64,000 nt of DNA from Cohnella sp. SGD-V74 (lineage in GTDB: Bacteria > Bacillota > Bacilli > Paenibacillales > Paenibacillaceae): positions 1-64,000 of the forward strand of contig NZ_PVYW01000033.1 in the NCBI RefSeq assembly GCF_003001675.1, read 5' to 3'. Position 1 is the stretch's first letter. Every line of letters begins with the position of its first letter. The position numbers and the translations under genes are program-made. The notes under the pieces were generated by a model. The model was given only the letters and a program-made list of their open reading frames with translations, ran no database searches and was not told where the DNA came from. Positions 15,110-23,621 of this stretch are shown in pieces.

Positions 15110-18100
15110 ATGTTTTTGAAAAGAATCGAGCTGACTGGGTTTAAGTCGTTCGCGGACCGCACCGAACTCGAATTCGTTCGCGGCATTACCGCCGTCGTCG
15201 GGCCGAACGGAAGCGGCAAGAGCAACATCTCCGACGGCATCCGCTGGGTGCTCGGGGAACAGAGCGCCAAGTCGCTGCGCGGCGGCAACATGCAGGATAT
15301 TATTTTCGCGGGCAGCGACTCCCGCAAGGCAGTCAATTTCGGCGAAGTGTCGCTTACCTTGGACAACATGGACAAGGCGCTGCCGCTTGATTTCAGTGAA
15401 GTCACGGTCACCCGCCGCGTCCACCGCAACGGGGAGAGCGAATACCTGATCAATAAGCAGCCTTGCCGGCTGAAGGATATAACCGAGCTGTTCATGGATA
15501 CCGGGATCGGCCGGGAAGCGTATTCGATTATCGGACAAGGCCGGATCGAAGAGATTTTGAGTACGCGTTCGGAAGACCGCCGGGGGATTTTCGAGGAAGC
15601 TTCGGGCATCGTGAAATACAAGAGCCGGAAGAAGGAAGCCCAGAAGAAGCTGGAGGACACCGAGAACAACCTGCTGCGGATTCACGATCTCGTCAGCGAG
15701 TTGAACGGCCAGATCGAGCCGCTAAGAGACCAGGCGGCCAAAGCCGAAATGTACAAGACGCTTAAGGAAGAATTGAAGAGCAAAGAAATCGCGCTGTACG
15801 TTCATCAGATCGAAGGCGTTCACGCTTCGTGGACGCAGACGAGCGAGCGGCTGAGCGCTCTTCGCGAGGAGCAGACGGGCTTGTCGACTTTCGTGAGCAA
15901 GCACGACGCGCTTCTGGAGGAAGAGCGGCTGACGCTCGCGCAGCTCGAGGAACTGCTCGAGAAGCTGCAGGACGAGCTTCTGCACTGCAGCGAAGAGACG
16001 GAGAAAACCGAAGGCTACGTCGAGCTGTTGAACGAGCGCCGCGGCCATCTGGAGCGCACGCGCGACGGACTGCGGCAATCGCTCGCTTCCGCTGAGGAGC
16101 GTTATGCCCTCTCGACGGAGGAAGCTCAGAAGCTGCAGGCGAAGCGCAGCGAGCTCGACGCCGAGCTTGCAACGTCGCTGGCGAAGCTGGCGGAGGAAGA
16201 GGACCGGTTGGCGCTGGCCGACGGCAGCACCGAAGTCGAGGAGCGGCTGAAGGCCGAGCTGTTCGATACGCTGAACGCGATGGCGCAGGCGCGCAACGAT
16301 ATTCGCTACGGCGAAGGTCAGCGCGAGGTGCTGGAGCGGCGGATGGCGCGGATCGCGGAAGAGGAAGCGAAATGGCGCGAGCAGTTCGAGGCGCTCGGAG
16401 CCAAGCGGGAGCGGCTGGAGCAGAAGCTCGCCGAAGTAACCCGCACGCTGCATGAAGTTCGCGACCGCTACGTGGCCGAGGGCGCCAGATCTTCGGAGGT
16501 TCAGCGCAAGCTGGAGGAAGCCCAGGTGTCGGTGCGGCGGCACGAGCAGCGCAGAGAAGCGCTCGTCTCGCGGCGGGATACGATCAAGGAGCTGCAGAAC
16601 GACTATGACGGCTTCCAGCACGGCGTTCGCGAAGTGCTGAAAGCGTCCAAGCGCGGTTCGCTGCACGGCGTGCACGGCGCTGTCGCCGAGCTCGTCAGCG
16701 TACCCGGCCATCTGGAGACGGCGATCGAAACCGCGCTTGGCGCGGCGCTCCAGCATATCGTCATGGAGGACGAGAAGAGCTCGCGGGCGGCGATTGCCCA
16801 CTTGAAGCAGCGTCAGTCCGGGCGGGCGACGTTCTTGCCGCTCGACGTTATCCGGGCGCGGTCGATTTCCGACGGCGACCGGCGGACGTTGGAGCAGGCG
16901 GAAGGCTTTATCGGCGTCGCGGCCGAGCTGGTCGGCTTCGAGCCGAAGTACGGGGCGATCGTCGGCAGCTTGCTCGGCAACGTGCTCATCTCGGAGACGC
17001 TGGAGCAGGCGAACCGCATTGCTTCCAGGTTGCAGTACCGTTACCGCGTCGTGACTCGCGACGGAGATGTCGTTAACGCGGGCGGTTCGATGACGGGGGG
17101 GAGTTTGCAGAAGAAGTCGGCCAATCTGCTCGGACGCCAACGGCAGCTCGAAGAGCTGGAGCGCGAGATCGCGGAGGCGGAGAAGGCTCGCGAGAACGCG
17201 CGGGCTGCGGTAGACGACTTGAAGAAGGAATTGGCCCAGGTTGCGCAAAACATCGAGCAGCTCCGCGGCCAGGGAGAGCAGGAGCGTCTGCGGGAGCAGC
17301 AGGTATCTGCAGAAAGCGCCCAGTTCGAGCAGGAGGAGCGGCTGCTGGAAGAGCAGCGTGCCGCGACGGACGGCGAGAAAGCGGCTTTCGCCGCGGAGGC
17401 GGGAGCGCTGGCCGCGAGCAAGGAAGAGGCCGAGAAGCGGTTGGCCGAGCTGACGAGCGAAGAGCAGCGCATTCAGGAGCGGATACGAGAAGCGGAGGAA
17501 CTGCGCCGCAAGAGCGCATCCGCGAAGGAAGAGCTGCAGGCTGCGCTGACCGAACTCAAGGTCGCGATCGCGCGGATGGAGCAGGATCGCGCTTCGCTGG
17601 ACGAGCAGCTAGGCCGCCACAAGTCGGACTTGGGTCGCCTGACGGGCGAGATCAAGCAGTTCAGAGAGTCTCTTGAGCATAACGAAGCGGAGGCGGAGCG
17701 AACGCTGCAGGATTCGGTCGAGCAGCGGGAGAAGCTTAACGATCTGCGCATCCGCAAGAAGCAGCTGACCGAGAACCTCGAGTTCAAGCGAGCCGATCGC
17801 GCTGAGAAGCAGCGGGAGCTGGAGCGCAAGGAAGGCGAGACGAAGGACCAGCGCGCGAAGCTGCGAAACGTTGACGAGAGCTTGAGGCAGGCGGAGATCG
17901 CCGTCAACCGGATGGACGTGGAGCTGGACAACCTGCTTCGGAAGCTGACGGAGGAGTACGAGATCGGCTTCGAGCTGGCGAAGGAGCGCTATCCGATTCC
18001 GGAAGACGTCGTCGGCACCCAGAACGAGGTCCGCGACATGAAGCGCAAAATTTCGTCGCTTGGGGACGTGAATCTCGGCGCCATCGAGGAGTTCAAGCGC

Positions 18101-18679
18101 GTATCGGAGCGCTACGACTTCCTGGCGGCTCAGGAGAACGACCTGATCGAGGCGAAGACGAAGCTGCACGGCATTATCCGCGAGATGGACGAGGAGATGT
18201 CCAAGCGGTTCCGCACGACGTTCGAGGAGATTCGCAAGCATTTCGTCGTCGTCTTCTCGCGCATGTTCGGCGGCGGCCGCGCGGATCTGATCATGGCCGA
18301 GCCGGACAAGCCGCTCGACACGGGCATCGACATCGTCGCGCAGCCTCCGGGCAAGAAGCTGACGAACCTGCAGCTTCTGTCTGGGGGAGAGCGGGCGCTG
18401 ACCGCGATCGCGCTGTTGTTCGCGATTCTGCACGTCAAGCCTGTGCCGTTCTGCGTGCTGGACGAGGTCGAAGCGGCATTGGACGAGGCGAACGTGGCTC
18501 GTTACGCGCAGTACATGCGCGAGTTTTCGGATTCGACGCAGTTTATCGTCGTTACGCACCGCAAAGGCACGATGGAGGAAGCCGACGTGCTGTACGGGGT
18601 GACGATGGAGGAAGGCGGCGTATCGAAGCTCGTATCGGTTCGTCTGGAAGAAACGGACGACATGATCGCAACGGCTTAG
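15110..18679 (+). CDS. smc: Chromosome partition protein Smc
   Basis: 1189 aa SMC ATPase that, with ScpA and ScpB, condenses and segregates the chromosome. The N-terminal head has Walker A GPNGSGKSN near residue 33. Long coiled coils follow, broken by the hinge (about 505-670, including GVHGAVAELVSVPGHLETAI and MTGGSLQKKSANLLGRQ). The C-terminal head has the signature LSGGERALTAIALLFAI near 1090 and Walker B VLDEVEAALDEANV near 1115. The length is normal. The ATG is preceded by GAGAGGAG. The 430 bp up to ftsY are a repeat array. Confidence 0.97.
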   Translation: MFLKRIELTGFKSFADRTELEFVRGITAVVGPNGSGKSNISDGIRWVLGEQSAKSLRGGNMQDIIFAGSDSRKAVNFGEVSLTLDNMDKALPLDFSEVTVTRRVHRNGESEYLINKQPCRLKDITELFMDTGIGREAYSIIGQGRIEEILSTRSEDRRGIFEEASGIVKYKSRKKEAQKKLEDTENNLLRIHDLVSELNGQIEPLRDQAAKAEMYKTLKEELKSKEIALYVHQIEGVHASWTQTSERLSALREEQTGLSTFVSKHDALLEEERLTLAQLEELLEKLQDELLHCSEETEKTEGYVELLNERRGHLERTRDGLRQSLASAEERYALSTEEAQKLQAKRSELDAELATSLAKLAEEEDRLALADGSTEVEERLKAELFDTLNAMAQARNDIRYGEGQREVLERRMARIAEEEAKWREQFEALGAKRERLEQKLAEVTRTLHEVRDRYVAEGARSSEVQRKLEEAQVSVRRHEQRREALVSRRDTIKELQNDYDGFQHGVREVLKASKRGSLHGVHGAVAELVSVPGHLETAIETALGAALQHIVMEDEKSSRAAIAHLKQRQSGRATFLPLDVIRARSISDGDRRTLEQAEGFIGVAAELVGFEPKYGAIVGSLLGNVLISETLEQANRIASRLQYRYRVVTRDGDVVNAGGSMTGGSLQKKSANLLGRQRQLEELEREIAEAEKARENARAAVDDLKKELAQVAQNIEQLRGQGEQERLREQQVSAESAQFEQEERLLEEQRAATDGEKAAFAAEAGALAASKEEAEKRLAELTSEEQRIQERIREAEELRRKSASAKEELQAALTELKVAIARMEQDRASLDEQLGRHKSDLGRLTGEIKQFRESLEHNEAEAERTLQDSVEQREKLNDLRIRKKQLTENLEFKRADRAEKQRELERKEGETKDQRAKLRNVDESLRQAEIAVNRMDVELDNLLRKLTEEYEIGFELAKERYPIPEDVVGTQNEVRDMKRKISSLGDVNLGAIEEFKRVSERYDFLAAQENDLIEAKTKLHGIIREMDEEMSKRFRTTFEEIRKHFVVVFSRMFGGGRADLIMAEPDKPLDTGIDIVAQPPGKKLTNLQLLSGGERALTAIALLFAILHVKPVPFCVLDEVEAALDEANVARYAQYMREFSDSTQFIVVTHRKGTMEEADVLYGVTMEEGGVSKLVSVRLEETDDMIATA

Positions 18680-18728
18680 GGCCGACGATGGGGCGTTCGT
18701 TACGTAAGTCTGGCGGGGCTGGCAAGCT

Positions 18729-19056
18729 TAACGGTCTCGCGGACCGCTATCGCAGGCAAATGAGTCGGTAGATGGTGATTAACGGCCCGCCAGACCGTAA
18801 GCTGAGGCTAGAGCGGGATGTTCGGCGGAATAGCGGTCTGCCAGACCGTTAGCCGGGGCTAGAGCGGGGTGTTCGGCGGAATAACGGTCAGCCAGACCGT
18901 TAAGCCGGGGCTAGAGCGGGATGTTCGGCGGAATAACAGTCTGCCAGACCGTTAGCCGGGGCTAGAGTGGGATGTTCGGCGGAATAGCGGTCTGTCAGAC
19001 TGTTAACAGGGGTTAGAGCGGGATTGTTGGCGAAGTAACGGTCTGTGAGACCGTTG
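18729..19056. repeat. Intergenic array of seven 51-bp hairpin units (smc-ftsY)
   Basis: Seven imperfect hairpins of the type TAACGGTCTG-CC-AGACCGTTA start at 18729, 18780, 18831, 18882, 18934, 18985 and 19036, that is, every 51 bp (once 52). From the third unit on, the intervening sequence is also repeated (GCCGGGGCTAGAGCGGGAT, GTTCGGCGGAA). Several substitutions occur in both arms of a unit. The rest of 18680-19109 holds nothing else recognisable. No reading frame of note crosses it. Confidence 0.85.
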
Positions 19057-19109
19057 GCTGCAAACGCCGTGCTCATCGGCGCAAACGCGACAGGGTTGGA
19101 GGAACGAGA

Positions 19110-20114
19110 ATGGGTTTTTTCAAAAGATTAAAGGAAACGATCGCGTCCAAGACGGAGGCGGTAACAAGCAAATTCCGCGACGGTCTGGCGAAGACGCGCG
19201 ACGCGCTCGTGGGCAAGGTTGGCGAGCTGTTCAGCCGTCGGAAAAAGATCGATGAGGAGTTTTTCGAAGAGCTCGAAGAAATTCTGATCGGAGCCGACGT
19301 TGGCGTAAACACGGTCATGGCGTTGATCGACGAACTGCGCGACGAGGTGAAGAAGCGTAAGATCGAAGAGCCGGCCGAGCTGCAGCCGATTTTGTCCGAG
19401 AAGCTCGTGGAGATGCTGCGAGGCTCCGGCGACGAGGTCGGGCTGAAGGAGAACCCGAACGGCATTACGGTTATTCTGTTCGTCGGCGTCAACGGAGTCG
19501 GGAAGACAACGACGATCGGCAAGCTCGCCTGGCGCTACAAGCAGCAGGGCAAGAGCGTGCTGCTCGCCGCGGGCGACACGTTCCGCGCGGGCGCGATCGA
19601 GCAGCTCGAAGTGTGGGGCGGACGCGTCGGAGTGGACGTCGTCAAGCAGGGCTCGGGGGCGGATCCGGCGGCGGTCATGTTCGACGCGGTGCAGGAGGCG
19701 AAGCGGCGCAATGTCGACGTGCTGATCTGCGATACGGCCGGCCGCCTGCAGAACAAGCATAATCTGATGGAGGAGCTGGCGAAGATCCACCGCGTCATTC
19801 AGCGGGAAATTCCGAGCGCTCCGCATGAGACGCTGCTCGTGCTGGACGGCACGACCGGGCAGAACGCGCTGCAGCAGGCGAAGCTGTTCGGCGAGAAGAG
19901 CGGCGTGACCGGACTCGTGCTGACGAAGCTGGACGGCACGGCCAAGGGCGGCATCGTCATCGCGATCCGCAACGAGCTGGAGCTGCCGGTCAAGTTCGTC
20001 GGCCTTGGCGAGAAGATGGACGACTTGCAGGAGTTCGACGCCGACCAGTTCGTCCACGCCCTGTTCGCGGGCATGTCCGGGACTGAGGAGTCGGAAGGCG
20101 AAAATCAACCGTAA
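19110..20114 (+). CDS. ftsY: Signal recognition particle receptor FtsY
   Basis: 334 aa SRP GTPase at the membrane that accepts ribosome-nascent-chain complexes from Ffh. A short basic N-terminal region (MGFFKRLKETIASKTEAVTS) replaces the long acidic A domain. The NG domain has GVNGVGKTTTIGKLA near 128, DTFRAGAIEQL, DTAGR near 208 and TKLDGTAKGG near 272. It lies downstream of smc and, after a terminator, upstream of ylxM-ffh, so the whole SRP pathway is together. Confidence 0.96.
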   Translation: MGFFKRLKETIASKTEAVTSKFRDGLAKTRDALVGKVGELFSRRKKIDEEFFEELEEILIGADVGVNTVMALIDELRDEVKKRKIEEPAELQPILSEKLVEMLRGSGDEVGLKENPNGITVILFVGVNGVGKTTTIGKLAWRYKQQGKSVLLAAGDTFRAGAIEQLEVWGGRVGVDVVKQGSGADPAAVMFDAVQEAKRRNVDVLICDTAGRLQNKHNLMEELAKIHRVIQREIPSAPHETLLVLDGTTGQNALQQAKLFGEKSGVTGLVLTKLDGTAKGGIVIAIRNELELPVKFVGLGEKMDDLQEFDADQFVHALFAGMSGTEESEGENQP

Positions 20115-20138
20115 TCGTCGGAAACAGCGTGAATAGAC

Positions 20139-20246
20139 AATAAGCTCGCGAAGCGTGGCTAATGTGCTGGAAGCAGCGATGGGCATACGAATAAGCTTGC
20201 GAGGTGTTACTAATTGCGTGACATAGTCATGAGTGCACGAATAAGC
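20139..20246. repeat. Short ~51-bp-period repeat after ftsY
   Basis: AATAAGC followed by a GCGA-containing stretch recurs at 20139, 20190 and 20240 (spacings 51 and 50 bp). The sequence between is only loosely conserved. It occupies most of the gap between ftsY and its terminator and has the same period as the smc-ftsY array. Confidence 0.5.
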
Positions 20247-20259
20247 GAAGCGGCGAGAA

Positions 20260-20298
20260 GGATGTTAAGGTATTCACCTTGACATCCTGTTTTGTTTT
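20260..20298 (+). terminator. ftsY terminator
   Basis: GGATGTTAAGGT pairs with ACCTTGACATCC (one G.U) around ATTC and is followed by TGTTTTGTTTT: a strong intrinsic terminator. Its 3' arm also contains the -35 box of the next promoter. Confidence 0.85.
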
Positions 20299-20307
20299 CG
20301 TTATGAT
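20279..20307 (+). promoter_or_regulatory. Promoter of ylxM-ffh, embedded in the ftsY terminator
   Basis: TTGACA (20279-20284) lies in the descending arm of the ftsY terminator and TATGAT (20302-20307) is 17 bp further. Both boxes are near consensus. A second TTGACA at 20341 has no matching -10 box. Confidence 0.7.
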
Positions 20308-20425
20308 AGGCAATGTGATTAGGTTGTAAAGTGTTTTTCCTTGACACCGCAAGCGCGGAGATGCGGGACGAAACGAACGTCGGAATTCGCATCGCGTCGC
20401 ATGGGAATAAGGGGGAGCAGCCATT

Positions 20426-20776
20426 GTGAACGGGGAGAACGCGCTCGAGAAGACGAACCGAATCAATGTGTTGTTTGATTTTTACGGACCTTTGTTAACC
20501 GACAAGCAGCAGACGTTTCTGAAATGTTATTTTCACGATGACTATACACTGGGCGAGATCGCCGCGGACTTCCGGATTAGCCGGCAGGCGGTGTACGAGC
20601 ACTTGAAGCGTGCCGGGCAGGTGCTGGAGGAGTACGAAGCGAAGCTCGGACTCGCGGCAAGGCACAGCCGCCTGAACGCCGGAATCGACCTGCTGGAAGA
20701 GCAGATCGCCGGATTGCCGGCGGAATGGCGCCAGACGCTCTCCCGCACTGCGGCTTTGCTGAGAAGCGCGGAATGA
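20426..20776 (+). CDS. ylxM: YlxM family helix-turn-helix protein (SRP-associated)
   Basis: 116 aa UPF0122 protein. The helix-turn-helix resembles sigma-70 region 4 (LTDKQQTFLKCYFHDDYTLGEIAADFRISRQAVYEHLKRA, about 25-64). Family members lie directly before ffh and associate with the SRP in some Gram-positives. The GTG at 20426 has GGGGGAG upstream. It should be transcribed from the promoter at 20279-20307 together with ffh. Confidence 0.9.
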   Translation: MNGENALEKTNRINVLFDFYGPLLTDKQQTFLKCYFHDDYTLGEIAADFRISRQAVYEHLKRAGQVLEEYEAKLGLAARHSRLNAGIDLLEEQIAGLPAEWRQTLSRTAALLRSAE

Positions 20777-20846
20777 CGGAGTTCGTCGCGAAGGCGACCG
20801 TCGGACAGAAGATGAACAATAACCGTTCCGAAGGAGGGATGGGAAG

Positions 20847-22229
20847 ATGGCATTCGAAGGATTGACAACCCGGCTGCAGAACGTATTCGGGAAACTGAAA
20901 GGCCGCGGCAAAGTTTCGGAGGACGACGTCAACGAAGCGATGCGCGAGGTGCGCCTCGCCTTGCTGGAAGCGGACGTGAACTTCAAGGTCGTCAAAGACT
21001 TCATCGCCAAGGTGAAGGAGCGCGCGACCGGGCAGGAAGTGCAGAAGAGCTTTACGCCCGCGATGGTGATCATCGACATCGTCAACAAGGAATTGACCGA
21101 GTTGATGGGCGGTACGCAGGAGAAGCTGGCGAAGGCGAACAAGCCTCCGACGGTCATCCTGATGGCCGGCCTCCAGGGCGCGGGTAAGACGACGCTGACG
21201 GGCAAGCTCGCGAAGCTGCTGCAGTCCCAGAACCATAAGCCGCTGCTCGTCGCGGGCGACATTTACCGTCCGGCGGCGATCAAGCAGCTCGAAGTGCTCG
21301 GCGGCCAGATCGGCGCTCCGGTGTTCTCTCTCGGAGACAAGATCAGTCCTGTCGAGATTGCGAAGCAAGGCGTACAGCTCGCGAAGGAGCAGGGCAACGA
21401 CTACGTCCTGATCGATACGGCCGGTCGTCTCCAGATCGACGAAGAGCTGATGCAGGAGATCAAGGACATCCACTCCGCGGTCAAGCCCGACGAAGTGTTG
21501 CTCGTCGTCGATGCGATGACGGGGCAGGAAGCGGTCAACGTGGCCAAGAGCTTCCACGAGCAGCTCGCGCTGACCGGCGTCGTATTGACGAAGCTCGACG
21601 GCGATACGCGCGGCGGCGCGGCGCTGTCGGTCAAAGCGGTGACCGGCTGTCCGATCAAATTCGCCTCCACAGGCGAGAAGATTGACCAGCTCGAAGCGTT
21701 CCACCCGGATCGGATGGCTTCGCGGATTCTCGGCATGGGCGACATGCTGTCGCTGATCGAGAAGGCGCAGACGAACATGGACGCGGAGAAGGCGGCCGAG
21801 ATGGAGCGCAAGATGCGCACGGCCGAGTTCACCTTCGACGATTTCCTCGAGCAGATGGAGCAGGTCCGCAAGCTCGGGCCGCTCGATCAACTGCTCGACA
21901 TGCTTCCGGGCATGAGCAAGGTCAAGAACAATCCGAACTTCAAGATCGACGAGAAGCAGATCGCCCGCACGGAAGCGATCGCCAAGTCGATGACGAAGGC
22001 GGAGAAGCAGAAGCCGGACATCATCAACTACAGCCGGCGCAAGCGGATCGCCGCGGGAAGCGGCACGACGCTGGCCGATGTCAACCGGCTGCTCAGGCAG
22101 TTCGAGGACATGAAGAAGATGATGAAGCAGTTTTCCGGCATGATGGGCCCGAAAGGTCCGAAGGGCGGCATGAAGGCGCTCAAGGGCATGTTCGGAGGCA
22201 AAGGCAAAAACATGAAGTTCCCGTTCTAA
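20847..22229 (+). CDS. ffh: Signal recognition particle protein Ffh (SRP54)
   Basis: 460 aa. The N-terminal NG GTPase domain has GLQGAGKTTLTGKLA near 108, DTAGRLQID near 190 and TKLDGDTRGGAA near 248. The methionine-rich M domain after residue 300 binds 4.5S/6S RNA and signal sequences (ending with KMMKQFSGMMGPKG and GMFGGKGKNMKFPF). It works with FtsY, encoded just upstream. AGGAGGGATGGGAAG precedes the ATG. Confidence 0.97.
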   Translation: MAFEGLTTRLQNVFGKLKGRGKVSEDDVNEAMREVRLALLEADVNFKVVKDFIAKVKERATGQEVQKSFTPAMVIIDIVNKELTELMGGTQEKLAKANKPPTVILMAGLQGAGKTTLTGKLAKLLQSQNHKPLLVAGDIYRPAAIKQLEVLGGQIGAPVFSLGDKISPVEIAKQGVQLAKEQGNDYVLIDTAGRLQIDEELMQEIKDIHSAVKPDEVLLVVDAMTGQEAVNVAKSFHEQLALTGVVLTKLDGDTRGGAALSVKAVTGCPIKFASTGEKIDQLEAFHPDRMASRILGMGDMLSLIEKAQTNMDAEKAAEMERKMRTAEFTFDDFLEQMEQVRKLGPLDQLLDMLPGMSKVKNNPNFKIDEKQIARTEAIAKSMTKAEKQKPDIINYSRRKRIAAGSGTTLADVNRLLRQFEDMKKMMKQFSGMMGPKGPKGGMKALKGMFGGKGKNMKFPF

Positions 22230-22277
22230 GCGAACAGGATTCTCCATTCCTACTCTTGTCAAGGAGGTGAAAGTCAC

Positions 22278-22550
22278 ATGGCAGTTCGCATTCGTTTGAA
22301 ACGGATCGGCGCTCACAAAGCACCGTTCTATCGCGTAGTCGTATCGGATTCCCGTTCCCCGCGCGATGGTCGTTTTATTGAAGAAATCGGCGTGTACAAT
22401 CCGGTAGCTCAACCGGCTCAAGTACAAATCGACGAGGAAAAAGCGTTGAAATGGCTGCAAAACGGCGCGCAAGCTTCCGATACCGTTCGCAACCTGCTCA
22501 GCAAAGCCGGCGTTTTGAAGAAGTTCCACGAATCCAAGCTCCAGAAGTAA
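22278..22550 (+). CDS. rpsP: 30S ribosomal protein S16
   Basis: 90 aa, starting MAVRIRLKRIGAHKAPFYRVV, the family signature. It is an assembly protein of the 30S body. AAGGAGGTGAAAGTCAC supplies a strong ribosome site. It starts the conserved rpsP-khpA-rimM-trmD series. Its codon use is close to the highly expressed set. Confidence 0.97.
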   Translation: MAVRIRLKRIGAHKAPFYRVVVSDSRSPRDGRFIEEIGVYNPVAQPAQVQIDEEKALKWLQNGAQASDTVRNLLSKAGVLKKFHESKLQK

Positions 22551-22560
22551 TCCTGTCACT

Positions 22561-22656
22561 AAGGAGCTGCGGTGAAATTAACGATACTTGATTTCGATGC
22601 AGTCTCCAAGGAGCTGCGGCGAAATGAACGATCTTGATTTCAATGCAGTCTCTAAC
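22561..22656 (+). repeat. Two direct repeats of about 47 bp between rpsP and khpA
   Basis: AAGGAGCTGCGG...GATGCAGTCTC begins at 22561 and again at 22608 (AAGGAGCTGCGG...AATGCAGTCTC). The copies differ by a few substitutions and small indels. Each has an AAGGAG core followed by out-of-frame sequence, so it is a recent tandem duplication of the leader rather than a coding gene. Confidence 0.7.
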
Positions 22657-22670
22657 CGGAGGGCTGAGCC

Positions 22671-22904
22671 ATGGAACAATTGATTCGGGTTATCGCCCGG
22701 GCGCTTGTGGATCATCCGGAAGACGTGCAGATTCAGGTCAGGGAAGACGCGAGAGGCCTGGTGTACGAGCTTTCCGTGCATCCCGACGATGTCGGCAAAG
22801 TTATCGGCAAGCAGGGACGCATCGCCAAGGCGCTGCGTACAGTAGTCTCTTCCGCCGCCGTGAAGGAGCGGAAGCGCGTCATCGTGGATATTGTCTCGGA
22901 ATAA
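22671..22904 (+). CDS. khpA: KH-domain RNA-binding protein KhpA (YlqC)
   Basis: 77 aa, essentially one KH domain. The RNA-contacting GxxG loop is GKQG in VGKVIGKQGRIAKALRTVV (about 43-61). KhpA pairs with KhpB (Jag) in Gram-positives and influences cell division and elongation through RNA binding. It sits between rpsP and rimM, as usual. A terminator hairpin follows immediately. Confidence 0.93.
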   Translation: MEQLIRVIARALVDHPEDVQIQVREDARGLVYELSVHPDDVGKVIGKQGRIAKALRTVVSSAAVKERKRVIVDIVSE

Positions 22905-22914
22905 TAGGCTAGGA

Positions 22915-22948
22915 GGCCGTACCGTGCATCAGCATGGTGCGGCCTTTT
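22915..22948 (+). terminator. Terminator after khpA
   Basis: GGCCGTACC pairs with GGTGCGGCC (one G.U) around a 12-base loop and is followed by TTTTGC. rimM-trmD therefore may also be driven from the 22949-23098 gap, where no clear promoter was recognised. Confidence 0.65.
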
Positions 22949-23098
22949 GCATAGCGTGGGGGCAGGTCCAGCATACGTGCAAGGAAAGCGCTCGGGCGGA
23001 GGTTCGTGATAGGCGCAAGCGCCGTTTGCGATCGCGGCAGCCGATGGGATATGATAAGATCAGAGGATTTTTGGCGCAGAATGGAAGGAGTTAGTTGC

Positions 23099-23620
23099 AT
23101 GTCGGAAGGGCGTTTGCTTAACGTAGGGAAAATCGTCAACACGCATGGAATCAAGGGAGAGCTGAAGGTGTGGCCGCAGACGGACTTTCCGGAGGTGCGG
23201 TTCAAGGCGGGCAACCGGCTGCTGATGATTCCGCCGGAAGCCGGCAACCCGATTACGGTCGAGATCGTCTCGGCGCGCGAGCAGAAGAAGATGTACGTCG
23301 TGAAGATCAAAGGATTCGACAACATCAACGACGTGGAGAAATACAAGGGCTGGGAACTGAAGGTGCCCGAGGAAGATCGCGTGCCTCTCGAAGAAGGCGA
23401 ATATTACGTCCGCGATATCGTCGGCTGCGAGGTGTTCACGGAGGAGGGCGAGCTGCTCGGCACCGTTACGGATACGTTGTCTCCGGGGGCGAATGACATT
23501 TGGGTCGTGAAAATGCCGAAGGGCAAGGAGCTGCTGCTGCCGGTCATCGACGACGTCGTGCTGGACGTCGACGTCGCCGCGCGCAAAATCAAAGTCCACC
23601 TGATGGAAGGGCTGCTCTAG
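23099..23620 (+). CDS. rimM: Ribosome maturation factor RimM
   Basis: 173 aa. RimM binds S19 and helps mature the 30S head. The N-terminal motif GKIVNTHGIKGELKVWPQTDFPE and the C-terminal PRC-barrel (GANDIWVVKMPKGKELLLPVIDDVVLDVD) are present. I place the start at the ATG at 23099, eight bases after GGAAGGAG, rather than an in-frame ATG at 23006, which would add 31 unrelated residues. The stop is one base before the trmD start. Confidence 0.95.
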   Translation: MSEGRLLNVGKIVNTHGIKGELKVWPQTDFPEVRFKAGNRLLMIPPEAGNPITVEIVSAREQKKMYVVKIKGFDNINDVEKYKGWELKVPEEDRVPLEEGEYYVRDIVGCEVFTEEGELLGTVTDTLSPGANDIWVVKMPKGKELLLPVIDDVVLDVDVAARKIKVHLMEGLL

Positions 23621-23621
23621 C

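Noticed and set aside
18729..19056. 51-bp repeats considered as CRISPR
   Set aside because: The whole unit is repeated, including the part that would be the spacer, and the repeats are less conserved than CRISPR repeats.
20341..20346. TTGACA as an alternative ylxM promoter
   Set aside because: No -10 box at 16-18 bp; the pair at 20279/20302 is far better.
20577..22559. Long open frame (660 codons) antisense to ylxM, ffh and rpsP
   Set aside because: It is a by-product of high GC and third-position bias of the real genes; no ribosome site, no recognisable domain, and it crosses three certain genes.
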